Positions 23,821 to 34,111 of a stretch of 64,000 nt of DNA are shown here, one piece after another. This DNA is from Blattamonas nauphoetae (Eukaryota; Preaxostyla; Oxymonadida), in contig JARBJD010000015.1 in the NCBI GenBank assembly GCA_033064195.1, forward strand, positions 124,001-188,000. The letters are read 5' to 3'. The translations under genes and the position numbers were made by a program. Numbering within the stretch: position 1 is the stretch's first letter; each line of letters starts with the position of its first letter. The notes under the pieces are model-generated. The model was given only the letters and a program-made list of their open reading frames with translations. It did not search any database and had not been told where the DNA came from.

Positions 23821-25585
23821 TTAGTCAACCGCAACCTGACCTTTATCGACCCTGAGGAACATGCGCTTTTAGATCTTGTTAAAGGCGATGTTCCAGCCTT
23901 TGTTCTGGTGAATTCGTCGCTAACTTTTGTCTTAATCAAAATCAATCTGCCACAAAAAGCAGCATTCGCGCAAGCTCAACAAGACTCGATTCTGAACATT
24001 ACCAACTGCCTATTTACGGTAGGCGACTTTTTCAAACCACTCCTCTGTGGAACCAGAAGCAAACTGATCATATACAATCAATTCTTGGGCCACGGCATTT
24101 TCTATTCTTCTCTCATCGAAGGACCCGACGACACAGCCGATCCTCATCTTGCACTTATTATGGAAAACGCTACATTTGCCAATCTCGAGAACAAAGCTCA
24201 GAAGCCAGTTCTCGCTGGTCAAGACGTACAAAAAGTGACCATCTTCAACTCCAAATTCAAAGAACTTAAGTGCACAGATGTCGGCGAACTTCCCACAAAA
24301 CCAGTTGAAGGAGTTGCCAATCGATCTGTCGTCATGAAAGATACTCAAATCAATTATATCGCAGGCGCTCTTAACGGAGGGCTCGTCTATGGACTGCAAG
24401 CATCATTCTTAAGTTTGACGAATATAGAATGGTTTAAAGGAAGTAATGCACCCCGTTTCTGGGAAAATGTTGCGTTTAGCAAGTCGATAGAAGTAAAGAT
24501 CTATTCAAGCAAAATCTATTTAGCTTACGCGTCTTCATACATGCCGAACGGAGGAGTTCTCTATCTTCCCCACGACACTGTGAACGTGACAATGTCCAAC
24601 TCAACGATTTATAACCCGACGACACCGGACGGACATGGTGCGGTAATTTATACAACGGGCCGATCCACCATCACTGTTGAACAATGTGTGATTGACAACG
24701 CTGAAGCAGGCAAGTCAGGAGCATTCATATATGCAGGAAAGGGCGTTGATGCAGTCACGCTCAACAATGTTACTTTCACATTATCAGGAGCGCAGGAAGG
24801 AGGCGGATTGATCAATCTGGACGGTGTGAAATCGTTCCAAGCCAGATCCGTCAATTTCTCAACTTGTCATGTTCAGAAAGAAGGCGGGTTGGTGTACTTC
24901 AACAGAACAGACAATCCCTCCATCAACTTCGAAAATTGTATCTTCGTTCAGAACCTTCAGGATCCTAAGAAGAGATACGACGTTGTAATTCATTACAGAT
25001 CTGAATCGAAATACAACGTGAAGAGGAAGAACTTCAAAAACTGTACCAGCACCAGTCGAGATCGTGTCCGTATTCTCCCAGACGATCGTCATGTTGATTG
25101 GACGAACTCACGCCAAACAACGATCGCATCCACCGTCGCTGGCGTTCTCATCGGCGTCTTCGTGTTTATTGCTGTCTGCGTCGCACTTACTTTTGTCAGT
25201 TGTTACTGTGGATGGTGGGCTGCTTGTGGCTGTGGAAGGAAGAACAACACTGCTTACCAACACGTGGAATCTCAACCAATAGCCACTTCAGGTGCTTCTC
25301 AACCATATTCCGACGAACGTGTGAGTCTTAATCAAAAGTAAACAGTCCACGATTTCAATACATTTTTACATTCTTTTCATTGAGGTACTCTGATTAAGAT
25401 CTTGGAATATCACTATTAACTTGACAAATTTATCATTTTTTTCTCCAAAATCAAAAGGAATCAATTCACAGCCAGGATCCAAAGGATAAGATTTCGCATC
25501 AAGTATTGGCTCTTCATCCAACTTGTCCCATTCATTCCCTCCTGAGAGACTCAAAAAAAGGATTGAAAACTAGAAAACTGATGTG

Positions 25586-26401
25586 TTAACGAATATCATC
25601 GCGGAGAAGGAAACAAGTGCAGATCATTGCAGCATACAGCGAATTAATGGGTGAGAAAGCGAACGAGAACGCCATCGAGTCCGCAGGGACCACAATCTTT
25701 TCCAGGATCCACAAAACTCCGAAGACGACGGCAGTCAATCGTGAGTATTTGTCGCCGATCATCAAAACTGGAACAAAGAGCAGGAGGGTCAGAATGGAAC
25801 TCGGTGGAGAGAAGACACCGGCCTTTCTAAACGGGATGTTCATAAGTAGCGAAAAGTCGGTCCGTTCGAGAGATACAGAATCGCCGGTGTAGAGATCCCA
25901 TTGGTTGGTGTTAATTGAATGTGGGGAGACGAACAGCACGCGCATTGTGAAGAGAGCGGAGATTATAAAAGTGAGGGGAATTAGGAAACGATCAAAGGAG
26001 TAGCGCTCACGGGTTCGCGGACGGTAAAATGAAGAGATGAGGACGAGGAGGTAGAAGGGCTGAGAGGCGTATTGGAGTGCTGGAAAGAAGAAGAGAGAGA
26101 AGGGGAGAATGTGAAAAGTTGAGGAAATTCAAAATAAATGCAGATATTTGATGACACGGAGTTCGATCCAAGATTTGAAAATAATGCACAAACCTGCCAT
26201 CCAATGGAACAAAAACATGAATTTCGGCAATTTTGAGATGAATACTGGCTTCAAAAGAAAGATGAGGCTCTGAGTGAGAAAGAATGAGATTGCCACAATC
26301 CATCTAAACTTGTCGGTTCCTTTTCGAAGCAGATAGAGATTGAGAATGTGTGCTAAAACCCCAAGCCCCGCTAAGACAGAAAATACATGATGAACTTCCA
26401 T
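25586..26401 (-). CDS. Multi-pass membrane protein, unknown family
   Basis: Two exons on the minus strand (26401-26194 and 26079-25586) with a 114-nt phase-1 intron; 233 residues. About six hydrophobic helices are visible: VFSVLAGLGVLAHILNLYLL, WIVAISFFLTQSLIFLL, the segment around FYLLVLIS, FLIPLTFIISALFTM, ILTLLLFVPVLMI and LTAVVFGVLWIL. Loops carry basic residues (YRPRTRERYSFDRF). No family-defining motif was recognised. The 3' flank (25342-25585) separates it tail-to-tail from the interrupted surface-protein gene and holds nothing else. It starts 218 bp from the rhomboid gene, which runs the other way. Confidence 0.7.
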
Positions 26402-26619
26402 ATCGAATCAGAATCGTGCAGGAGCCGGAAGTTGAAATTAGATCGGGCCCTCACTTCAACTTTTCACCCTCCGGCTTTACTCCCTTTTCGCTTATATTTT
26501 CCCCCACATCGTTTGAGACACTCTTTTTGTCCTCACCCCCTCTTCTCTCCCTTTATTTCACTCATCTCCATCGATACTGACTTTTGTCCGCTACAGTCGT
26601 TTCATCGACCTATCTCTCA

Positions 26620-27914
26620 ATGTCCAACATCCACACAATTAATCCGAATGCAGGTGATGAGCTTCCCATCCAAAACCCTTGGACAACCAAAGAAGCAGAA
26701 CAAGCAAAGACCGGACGAGGTCAATCTGTCTCGGGCAAAACTGGCAAAGCCCCATGGTTTGAAATCTTCTTAATTACCTCCTTCTTTTAAGGGACAGACC
26801 AACAAACACTGAATCTGTTCATACACCGCCGCGGAATTCAGGATTCCACCAAGCTCAACATCTGGTATGATTTCTCGCCATCTGTATCTTCTCAGGCCCA
26901 GTCACGAATACAAGATCCTTTCTGGAGTGATAATACACCAATAAATCGAGAGCAAACAGTTCCAGAGGTTTTTTGTTCCGTTAATCATCACTCCCACCAT
27001 TCTTCAGATCATGGCGAATTGGAGTGGCTTTGGCTGTTGTGTCGGTCCCTGCTGTTCCCCAACTCGAAAAGCAGACTGGCGTCGTTTCTTCTTCAGCTTC
27101 ACATTCATCATGACTGCAATCCAAACAATCGTCTTCATTGTCGAATGCATCGTCGGCGGAATCCATTGGCCGTCACTTGGCCCGAGCATGCACGCTCTCA
27201 TTTTGTTGGGAGCGAAGGAAACCACTCGAATCAAATGCAAATTCCAGATCTTCCGCTTCATCACCCCTGTCCTCCTCCACGCTGGAATCTTCCACTTCTT
27301 GTTCAACATGTTCTTCCAGTATCGAGTGATGTTGTATCGGGAAATGAAATGGGGTCATGGGAAGGTTTGTCTGCCTCAACGTTCTTCGTTTTTTTTGTCC
27401 CATTTTCTCGTTTCCTGCACTTGTTCTTCTCATTTCTCTCATTATTTATCCACATCCATCAAGACAATCGCCATATATCTCTTCTCTGCTCTTTCTGCGA
27501 CGATCCTGTCGTGTGTCATGTCCCCGACCACCGTCTCCGTTGGTGCATCAGGCGCTCTCCTCGGAATTTATGGTGGGTACGTTGTATGTATCGCCCAGGA
27601 TTGGAATAAAATGCCAAATATGGTTAAGTCTGCATTTTTTCTCGAACCCAAAATTCATCGTCATTTTTGTCGATTTCAGAGGAATGCATATCATGAACGT
27701 TGGTTCCTACTTGCTGTTCATGCTTATTTGGAGTTTCTCCTCGTCGGGAATTGATTTTGGTGCTCATCTTGGTGGATTCTGTGGTGGGCTTCTGATCTCA
27801 CTCAGCTTCTTGTGTCAAACGAAAATTCTGCGAATAATAGGACTGGTCGGATATCTCCTCTTGACAGTTCTTCCGCTTGGATTGTTTTTGTTCGTCTTGC
27901 CCCCGAAATGCTGA
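26620..27914 (+). CDS. Rhomboid family intramembrane serine protease
   Basis: Six exons (26620-26756, 26792-26864, 26896-26967, 27008-27364, 27464-27627, 27680-27914), introns 31-99 nt; 345 residues. A hydrophilic N-terminus of ~90 residues is followed by the membrane core: PVLLHAGIFHFLFNMFFQ (the His/Asn helix), the catalytic serine in SVGASGALLGIYGG, and the catalytic histidine in IDFGAHLGGFCGG. All key residues are present, so it should cleave membrane proteins within the bilayer. Rhomboids in other protists shed surface adhesins, so a link to the surface proteins here is possible but not shown. The donor of the last intron is chosen to keep frame into the His helix. Confidence 0.88.
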
Positions 27915-28132
27915 ATACTGTCCACTTTCAAACACACGAGCCTTTTTCATCTGAGTATGGCATCGTACGTCGTGGAACACACCAATCTAAGTTTTAATGT
28001 TTCATTTCAAGGTCTTTTTTCTATCTCCTCTCATTTTTGAAGGTGATACATTCCACAAGAACTTTTTTCATGATCCAGCACCAATAAAATGGATAGGGTG
28101 AAATGTGACAAAAAATCTGGAAGATAATAGTC

Positions 28133-29116
28133 TTACTTTTTAGCTGCCAAACTGAATTCATTCCACATCTTGTCCGACACCGAATTCATCAGCCGATTGT
28201 CGATCTGTGGAATAAATGCAAATCAGATGATAATCACACCGTTGCCCAGTTTAAATCATCTGGAACCAACGCCTTTGTGTATTCCTTGACACCGTTTTGT
28301 CCAAACTTGGTTGTGTACAACGATGGAGAAATTTTCAAGACCAACATTGGATGGTACATAGAAACTGAGAGTAGAAGAGAAAATCAATGAAAGATGTCAA
28401 TAACAAAACTTCCAAACCACGATACATTTCATTGTTTGGGATAAATCCGACAATGATCCGATCCGATTTGTCGTCGTACACAGCGGCAACCCAACCCTCT
28501 TTCTCCGGTTGAATGCTTGCTCTTGTCAATGCATCTTCAAATGCTTTGCCATTTTTGAATTGTCTTGGCATAAGATACTGTGTCAGAGCCAACGGCTTCT
28601 GATTCGTTCCGAGGGATTGGATGAAGAGCTCGTGGAGGATAATGCTGCTCCAAGCATCATCAACTTGACCATCGATGTCAGGATGTGCGTTGGTTTGTGA
28701 TGGATCAGATTGAAGTGCTCTGAGGTCGTTGTATTTGTTTACAGAATCTGAAGTAAAAACATGAAGGGAATGGATAATTGCACACTTGAATATTGTTGGA
28801 GGAGAAGATCAACACTTTCCGGTGAGAGACCAGCAAAAGTATTGTTATGGAGTGAGTTTGCGAACTCGTCAAGGCGTGGTTCATAATGAAGTGGTGCTTC
28901 CAACACGGAGAAGAATGAATCGCCCGGGAGAGGTGCGGAAAGAGGTGTGAACATCATTGAAGGTGTCATGTATTGGTTACATGGACATGAGAACCCAGAA
29001 AACTGTGGCACATTCAGTGGAGGTGAATTGAAGTGATTTGTTGGGAATTGAGCGGGATACCAGCATTGACAGAGAGTGATGCGATGAAAGGAGAGGAAAA
29101 GGAGGAGAGAAATCAT
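28133..29116 (-). CDS. Secreted Fe/Mn superoxide dismutase-like protein without metal ligands
   Basis: Four exons on the minus strand (29116-28786, 28747-28418, 28364-28240, 28204-28133), introns 38, 53 and 35 nt; 285 residues. A signal peptide (MISLLLFLSFHRITLC) precedes ~85 non-conserved residues. The rest follows the SOD order: an N-terminal helix pair (ESVDLLLQQYSNSVNKYNDL), DDAWSSIILHELFIQSLG where SODs have VWNH.F, then EGWVAAVYDD..RIIVGF where they have GW.WL, and a C-terminal YTKALVPDDLNWATIDNRL where they have Y..AFW..VNW..V..R. The expected ligands (two His, Asp and His of DVWEH) are not found, so dismutase activity is unlikely. A distant fold match, not certain. Confidence 0.55.
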
Positions 29117-29452
29117 GGCAATTGGACTGAGAGGAGCGGAGTTTTGACATGACGAGCTGTTGATTGATCCTTCCGGAGGACGGATGGGTGTGGAGAAGAA
29201 GGATTAGACTCTGTCATCAAAGAGCACAAGAACCACAAGACAACGAGCGAATAGCTTGAGATATTGTGTGAGAATTGAAATGTGTGGGAATACAGGCACG
29301 ATTTCGGGTGAGTGGGTCATAATATCCTGCATTTTGGATATGTGAAAATTGATTCAAGTGGTGATCGAAGTTTCAATGCGAATAAAGAGATTCTTCTTTC
29401 CAGACTGAACCAAAAAGGATATCGGTTCGATCGGGAAGCTAAGCGACAACAC
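29117..29452. promoter_or_regulatory. Divergent start region between SOD-like and Ran-like genes
   Basis: 336 bp separate the two outward-facing ATGs. The segment must hold both promoters and 5' leaders. Short open frames here lack an ATG or paralogue. No TATA-like or initiator motif stands out. Confidence 0.4.
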
Positions 29453-30163
29453 ATGACTGAACAAGGCAATAATCTTCCTACTTTCAAGCTTGTCCTCGTT
29501 GGTGATTATGGCGTCGGTAAATCAACGTTTGTTCATCGACATTGTTTTGGAGAATTCGAACCTCGATCCATCAACGCAGGTCTGTCGTTTTCTCCCTACT
29601 TTCGATCTACATGATCACTTCAACTTTTTTTAGATGGTGTTGATGTCTCAACTCTTCAACTAGACACTAGCCTTGGACCTGTCCGATTCAACATCTGGGA
29701 CACATCTGGTCAAGAACGTGATGGAGATCTCAGTGATGGGTACTACGCAAACGCACAATGCGCAATTTTGATGTTTGATGTCACATCTCGAGACACATAT
29801 GAGAATGTGGACAAATGGTACCGAGATTTGACTCGAGTCAACGAAAACATCCCAATTGTTCTCGTTGCAAACAAGGTTGATTCCCCCGACAGGGAAGTTC
29901 GCACAAGACAAGTTACATTCCATCGCCAGAAGAACCTTCAGGTTTACTCCAATTTCTTCATTATTCATTTTTATGATTTGATTCATCACCTCAACGAACA
30001 GTATGTGGAAATAAGTGCAAAGCTCAATTACAACATCGAGAAGCCATATTTAATGCTTCTTTCAAAACTTCTTCCAAGCCCTATTGTTACTCTTGTCAGA
30101 GAACCAGCTACACTTCCACCAGAGATCCCAACAACTCAAGAACCAATTGCTGTCCAGAAATAA
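29453..30163 (+). CDS. Ran-like small GTPase, divergent
   Basis: Three exons (29453-29579, 29634-29941, 30002-30163), introns 54 and 60 nt; 198 residues. P-loop [16 protein letters not shown] with the catalytic Gln, [32 protein letters not shown] and [22 protein letters not shown] are the Ran order and wording, which sets it apart from Rab or Rho. Ran drives nuclear transport and spindle assembly. Oddities: the switch-I threonine (human Thr42) is replaced by Ala at the first exon junction, and the protein ends about 18 residues short, without the acidic DEDDDL tail. The ATG at 29453 gives the normal short N-terminus. It could be a specialised second Ran rather than the main one. Confidence 0.88.
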
Positions 30164-30627
30164 GAATGGGTGGATGCAATTGGTACACATGTTCCACAAG
30201 ATGCCTCCCTTTAAGTTTTCTGGCGGACAGGAAGGATCAAATCCTCGAATACGCCTTCAGCTTCTTTTTGACACTACCAACCGACTGTCCAACCGTGTTC
30301 CGTGTGTTAGATCTCATTTTTCGAGATTTTCTGATTGAATTTCATCTTTCATTGCGTGGTAATGGCTTCAAGGTGTCTTCGGGTTCCCATTCTGCGAGAA
30401 TCGTCTAAAACACCATTGGGAGATGAGAAGAACGGAGAAAAGTCACACGTTATTTCACTCAGGTCGCATCGACCCATTGCAATCAACGAGTAGTCAAATT
30501 ATTGTTCCAGATTTCAGTCAAAATATGCAAAAATGAAGACGTCGAGATGACATGATGATTTCTTGAAGAGAAGTGAAGTGGTTTCAAAAAAGAAGGAACA
30601 TTTGGAAAGAACGATGCATATGATTGG
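30164..30627. other. Intergenic stretch between Ran-like and SPRY-like A (convergent)
   Basis: A plus-strand open frame (30166-30408) begins just after the Ran stop but has no start context, paralogue or family. I treat it as 3' flank. The right part, 30530-30580, is the conserved 3' block of the SPRY-like tandem genes. Confidence 0.45.
30530..30580 (-). promoter_or_regulatory. Conserved 3' flank block of SPRY-like gene A
   Basis: A 51-nt block with at most one mismatch is present downstream of all three tandem SPRY-like genes: here, at 32210-32260 and at 34014-34064. In each case it lies at the same distance, with its near edge 48 nt from the last base of the stop codon. Its plus-strand core reads GACGTCGAGATGACATGA. 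Conservation is higher than in neighbouring non-coding sequence, which suggests a 3' UTR or 3'-end processing signal. Confidence 0.55.
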
Positions 30628-32069
30628 CTATGGCTGAAACTTTGACTCATTCTTTCCTCCCTTCAGTGTGGGTCTTTCCGAGAAAGAAAGTGAGTGGATT
30701 GTGACAGAAACAGAGGGATGATGAAGAGTGATCGCAAATCGGAACGGCAGCGAGAGATTTACGTAAAAATCGGAATTCACTTTTCCGTCCACCAAAAGTT
30801 TGAGTGTTCGTCGTCCAACTCGACAATCTGCTTCCAGCACGATCTCTTTGGTATATCGACGAAGAGGTGCTCCGTTCGCTTGAGCAGGGGCTGGTGGTGA
30901 GTAATTTAATCCCCAGAATGCTCGACCGCGTGTTTCTTTCCAGAAAAATGCTTGTGTTCCCGTGTCAACAAGATGGGGACTGACGGCTCCGTAACGATAT
31001 CCATTAAATGAATGAGTGAATGTGAATGATATCTGGGCGACATCTGATGAGATGAGTGGAGAAAAGAGGGTTTTGGGGATGAAGTTGGTTTCTTCGTTTT
31101 CTGGTCGTTGACGAAGTGTGAATGTGTTGCCTGTTTTGATGATGAAATCCTCATCGAAGATTTCAATTGCATCTGCCCCCGTTTTGGACCATCGTTGGAA
31201 TCGATATTCGCGAAGAAGGTCGGATTTCCTTTTGTCATCCAGGTGGTTCAGAAGGGAATCATACTTCATCAGTCGGCTGTCTATCCTCCCGAGTTGTTCA
31301 GCTATCTGCGTTGCCATGTTGCACACGGTTGTGCGAAGCTCGTTAAATTCTTCCTTCATATCATTCATTTGGTTTTCCAACGTAGATTTCTTTTGATGAG
31401 ATGCAAGGTGACTATGTTCTGTTTTCTGAATCTCACGTGAACCGATCGCATTCTGAATCAGTGCCAACAAACTTGAAGCAATACTCTGAAAGACAATAGA
31501 ATTTGAGGATGAGACGAAGGAGAAACACACTGTCAATCCAACCGAGCCGTGAGATGAGACAAAGTCAGAGAGGATCGACACAAGACCACACGATTCCGCA
31601 ATCGCACAACGAGTTGGGAGTTCATCCAAATCTGATGGAAAGAGACAATGAGAGATGAGAAGTGAGTTCAATGATAAAACACTCAAGAAAACTCATCGAG
31701 GGAGAAAACATCGACACAATGAAATCTCAGAACAGGGAGAAGAGATGCTCGTGAAGATCAAACCTGATTCCAAAAATGTCCGAATCTGAGAAAGAATCGG
31801 CAAAGTCTCTTTTTCCGTACAATTCCGAAGCGATGAACAATATCCCTGAATCACATCTTCCTGAAGTCACACATAGAATAGATGAAAGAAAGCAGAAATC
31901 AAGGAAATTCATGAATAAGACAGAGGAAGAAAGAGAAAAAACAACGATGACAAGAGTGGACGGGAAGACACACAAAATCAGACAATGATGGATCAGAAGA
32001 AGAAAGAGGATCACATGGGAGAGGTGTGGAAGCAGATTCAACAGGCTGGGTGCACAGGCGAGCGAACAT
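30628..32069 (-). CDS. SPRY-like protein, tandem copy A
   Basis: Four exons on the minus strand (32069-31974, 31860-31764, 31631-31531, 31485-30628), introns 113, 132 and 45 nt; 383 residues. The N-terminal ~95 residues form helices (EDVIQGYCSSLRNCTEKETL, DLDELPTRCAIAESCGLVSI). A coiled-coil-like linker (FNELRTTVCNMATQIAEQL) follows, then a C-terminal SPRY/B30.2-like beta domain (ADAIEIFDEDFIIKTGNTF, TLFSPLISSDVAQISF, LSLPFRFAITLHHPSVSVTI). The third intron is 45 nt and open in frame, so retention would still give a protein. No enzyme motif; probably an adaptor. Confidence 0.7.
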
Positions 32070-32307
32070 GCGATTGATCCAACTGCCATAAAAAGATTCA
32101 TTCGTTCTGCAAATCGAGTGAGTCACACGTTAATGAACTCCGATCACATCGAACTTCTGTTCCCAGCGAGAGTTCAAATCATGGGTCCATATTACCGTCA
32201 AAATGAGTGAAAATGAAGACGTCGAGATGACATGACGATTTCTTGAAGAGAAGTGAAGTGGTGGTGAAAAAGATGGTAAATTTAGAGAAAATAGTTCATA
32301 TGATTGG

Positions 32308-33742
32308 TTAATTCCGAGATTTGTGCTCATTTTTTCCATCTTTCAGCGTCGGTTGGGTTGTGAAAGTGAGAGATTTGATTGTGACAGAAACAGACGGATG
32401 AAGAGGAGTGATCATAAATCGGAACGGCAGCGAGATATTCTCGTAAAAGTGGAAAGTTGGTTTTTCGCCATCCTTCAAAATTGTGAGTGTTCGTCGTCCA
32501 ACTCGACAATCTGCATCGAGCACGAACTCGATGGGCTTTGGATAAAGGAAATACATCGACCCATAAATTTGTACCCGGTGTTGGAATCCCCAAATTGTGA
32601 CACCGTGTTCGTCCAAACTGATCTCATTGACAGTTCGGGTATCGATGAAACGGGCTGGGACGGCCCCACAAACATATCCATATTGTGAATATGTCATTGT
32701 GAATGACAGCTGGGCGACATCGGATGAGATTAGTGGAGAAAAGAGGGTTTTGGGGATGAAGTTGGTCTTTTCGTTTCTTGGTCGCTGCCGAAGTCTAAAT
32801 GTGTTGCCTGTTTTGATGATGAAATCCTCGTCGAAGATTTCAATTGCATCTGCCCCCTGTTTGGACCATCGTTGGAACCGAGATTCACGGAGAAAGTCAG
32901 ATCTCATCGTGAGATCGAGGCGGCTTAGGATGGAATCATGTTTCATCATCCAGCTGCTTACCATTTCATGTTGTTCGGCCATCTGCGTTGTCAAGTTGAA
33001 CATCGATGTGCGAAGCTTTAAAAGTTCTTTGCTCAGGTCATTCCCTGAATGTGTGGTTGAAGTTGTGTCTTGAGAGTTGAGGGGATGATGTTCTGTTATC
33101 TGATTCTCACATGTACCGAGAGCATTTTGAATCAGTGCCAACAAACTGGAAGCAATGCTCTGAAAAACAACGGAATGCGAGGATTAGACGAAGATTGAAT
33201 AAACTTTCAATCCAATCGAGCTGTGAGATGAGACAAGGTCAGAGAGGATCGACACAAGACCACATGATTCGGCAATCGCACAACGAGTTGGGAGTTCATC
33301 CAGATCTGATGGCAAGAGACAATGAGAGATGAGAAGCGAGATGAAAGATAAAACACTCAAGGTGACTCATCGAGGAAGAAAAGAACGAAATGATGACGCA
33401 ACAGAAAAGGGAGAAGGGATGTTCATGAATATCAAACCTGATTCCAAAAATGTCCGAATCTGAGAAAGAATCGGCAAAGTCTCTTTTTCTGAACAATTCC
33501 GAAGCGATGAACAATATCCCCGAATCACTTCTTCCTGCATCCACATATACAAAAGATGAAAGAAATGAGGAATCAAGGATATTCAAGAACAATACAGAGG
33601 GAGAAAGAGAAAAAGAACAATGAAGAGAGTAGACACGAAGGCACACAATATCAGACCATTTTGGACCAGAAGAAGAAAGAGGATCACATGGGAGAGGTGT
33701 AGAAGAAGATTCAACAGGTTGTGTGCACAGGCGAGTGAACAT
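32308..33742 (-). CDS. SPRY-like protein, tandem copy B
   Basis: Four exons on the minus strand (33742-33647, 33534-33438, 33305-33205, 33159-32308), introns 112, 132 and 45 nt; 381 residues. The first three exons have exactly the same lengths as in copies A and C (96, 97, 101 nt), which strongly supports the model. The C-terminal domain keeps FQRWSKQGADAIEIFDED and SLPFRFMITPLHPSVSVTI, but the middle (around the Tyr/Gly-rich YSQYGYVCGAVP) is closer to copy C than to A. Its conserved 3' block is at 32210-32260. Confidence 0.7.
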
Positions 33743-34111
33743 GAGATTGATCCATCCCCACAACTTGTCAGTTGGAGAGTTGATTTGACTATTTGAGCTC
33801 TGCTGTACCCACTGTCACACGATTTGATTTTCTTTTCGTTGGACAATCTTGACTTGGTCTTTTTGAATGGAAGATGAGTGATCATTTTGCCATAATCTGA
33901 CTCTGTGATTCAAGAGATCGAGTCATTCACATACTCATTCACTCAGTTCGCATCGAACCACTGTTCTCGGCGAGAATTCACATCATGGGTCCAGATTGCA
34001 GTCAAAATCAGTGAAAATGAAGACGTCGAGATGACATGACGATTTCTTGAAGAGAAGTGAAGTGTATGCGAAAAAGATGGTAATTTTGGAGAGAACGGTG
34101 CAGGCGAGTAA

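Larger units (their letters stand above)
20767..25341 (+). pseudogene. Beta-helix surface-protein gene interrupted by two transposons
   Basis: The ATG at 20767 begins a signal peptide (MLLSLFAVFAHI) that stops at a hAT-type element (20803-23106). The frame resumes after the second copy of the target site, at 23115-23219 (HSASIDLQDVIKEYAD), is broken again by a MITE (23220-23820), and continues from 23824 to a TAA ending at 25341. Counting each target duplication once, the three pieces add up to 1659 bases with no frame shift (552 residues). The body has beta-helix repeats, a membrane segment near the C-terminus (TVAGVLIGVFVFIAVCVALT) and a short tail. Codon use is more AT-rich than in the large POMP genes. 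As it stands it probably cannot make the secreted product. Confidence 0.8.

Noticed and set aside
23217-23823. The MITE and the hAT-type element acting as introns of the surface-protein gene
   Set aside because: Their ends (TAGATCC..., CAGACC...) lack a GT donor at the boundary and have standard transposon duplications.
30166-30408. Small gene right after the Ran-like gene
   Set aside because: No start context, no paralogue, no family; more likely 3' flank.
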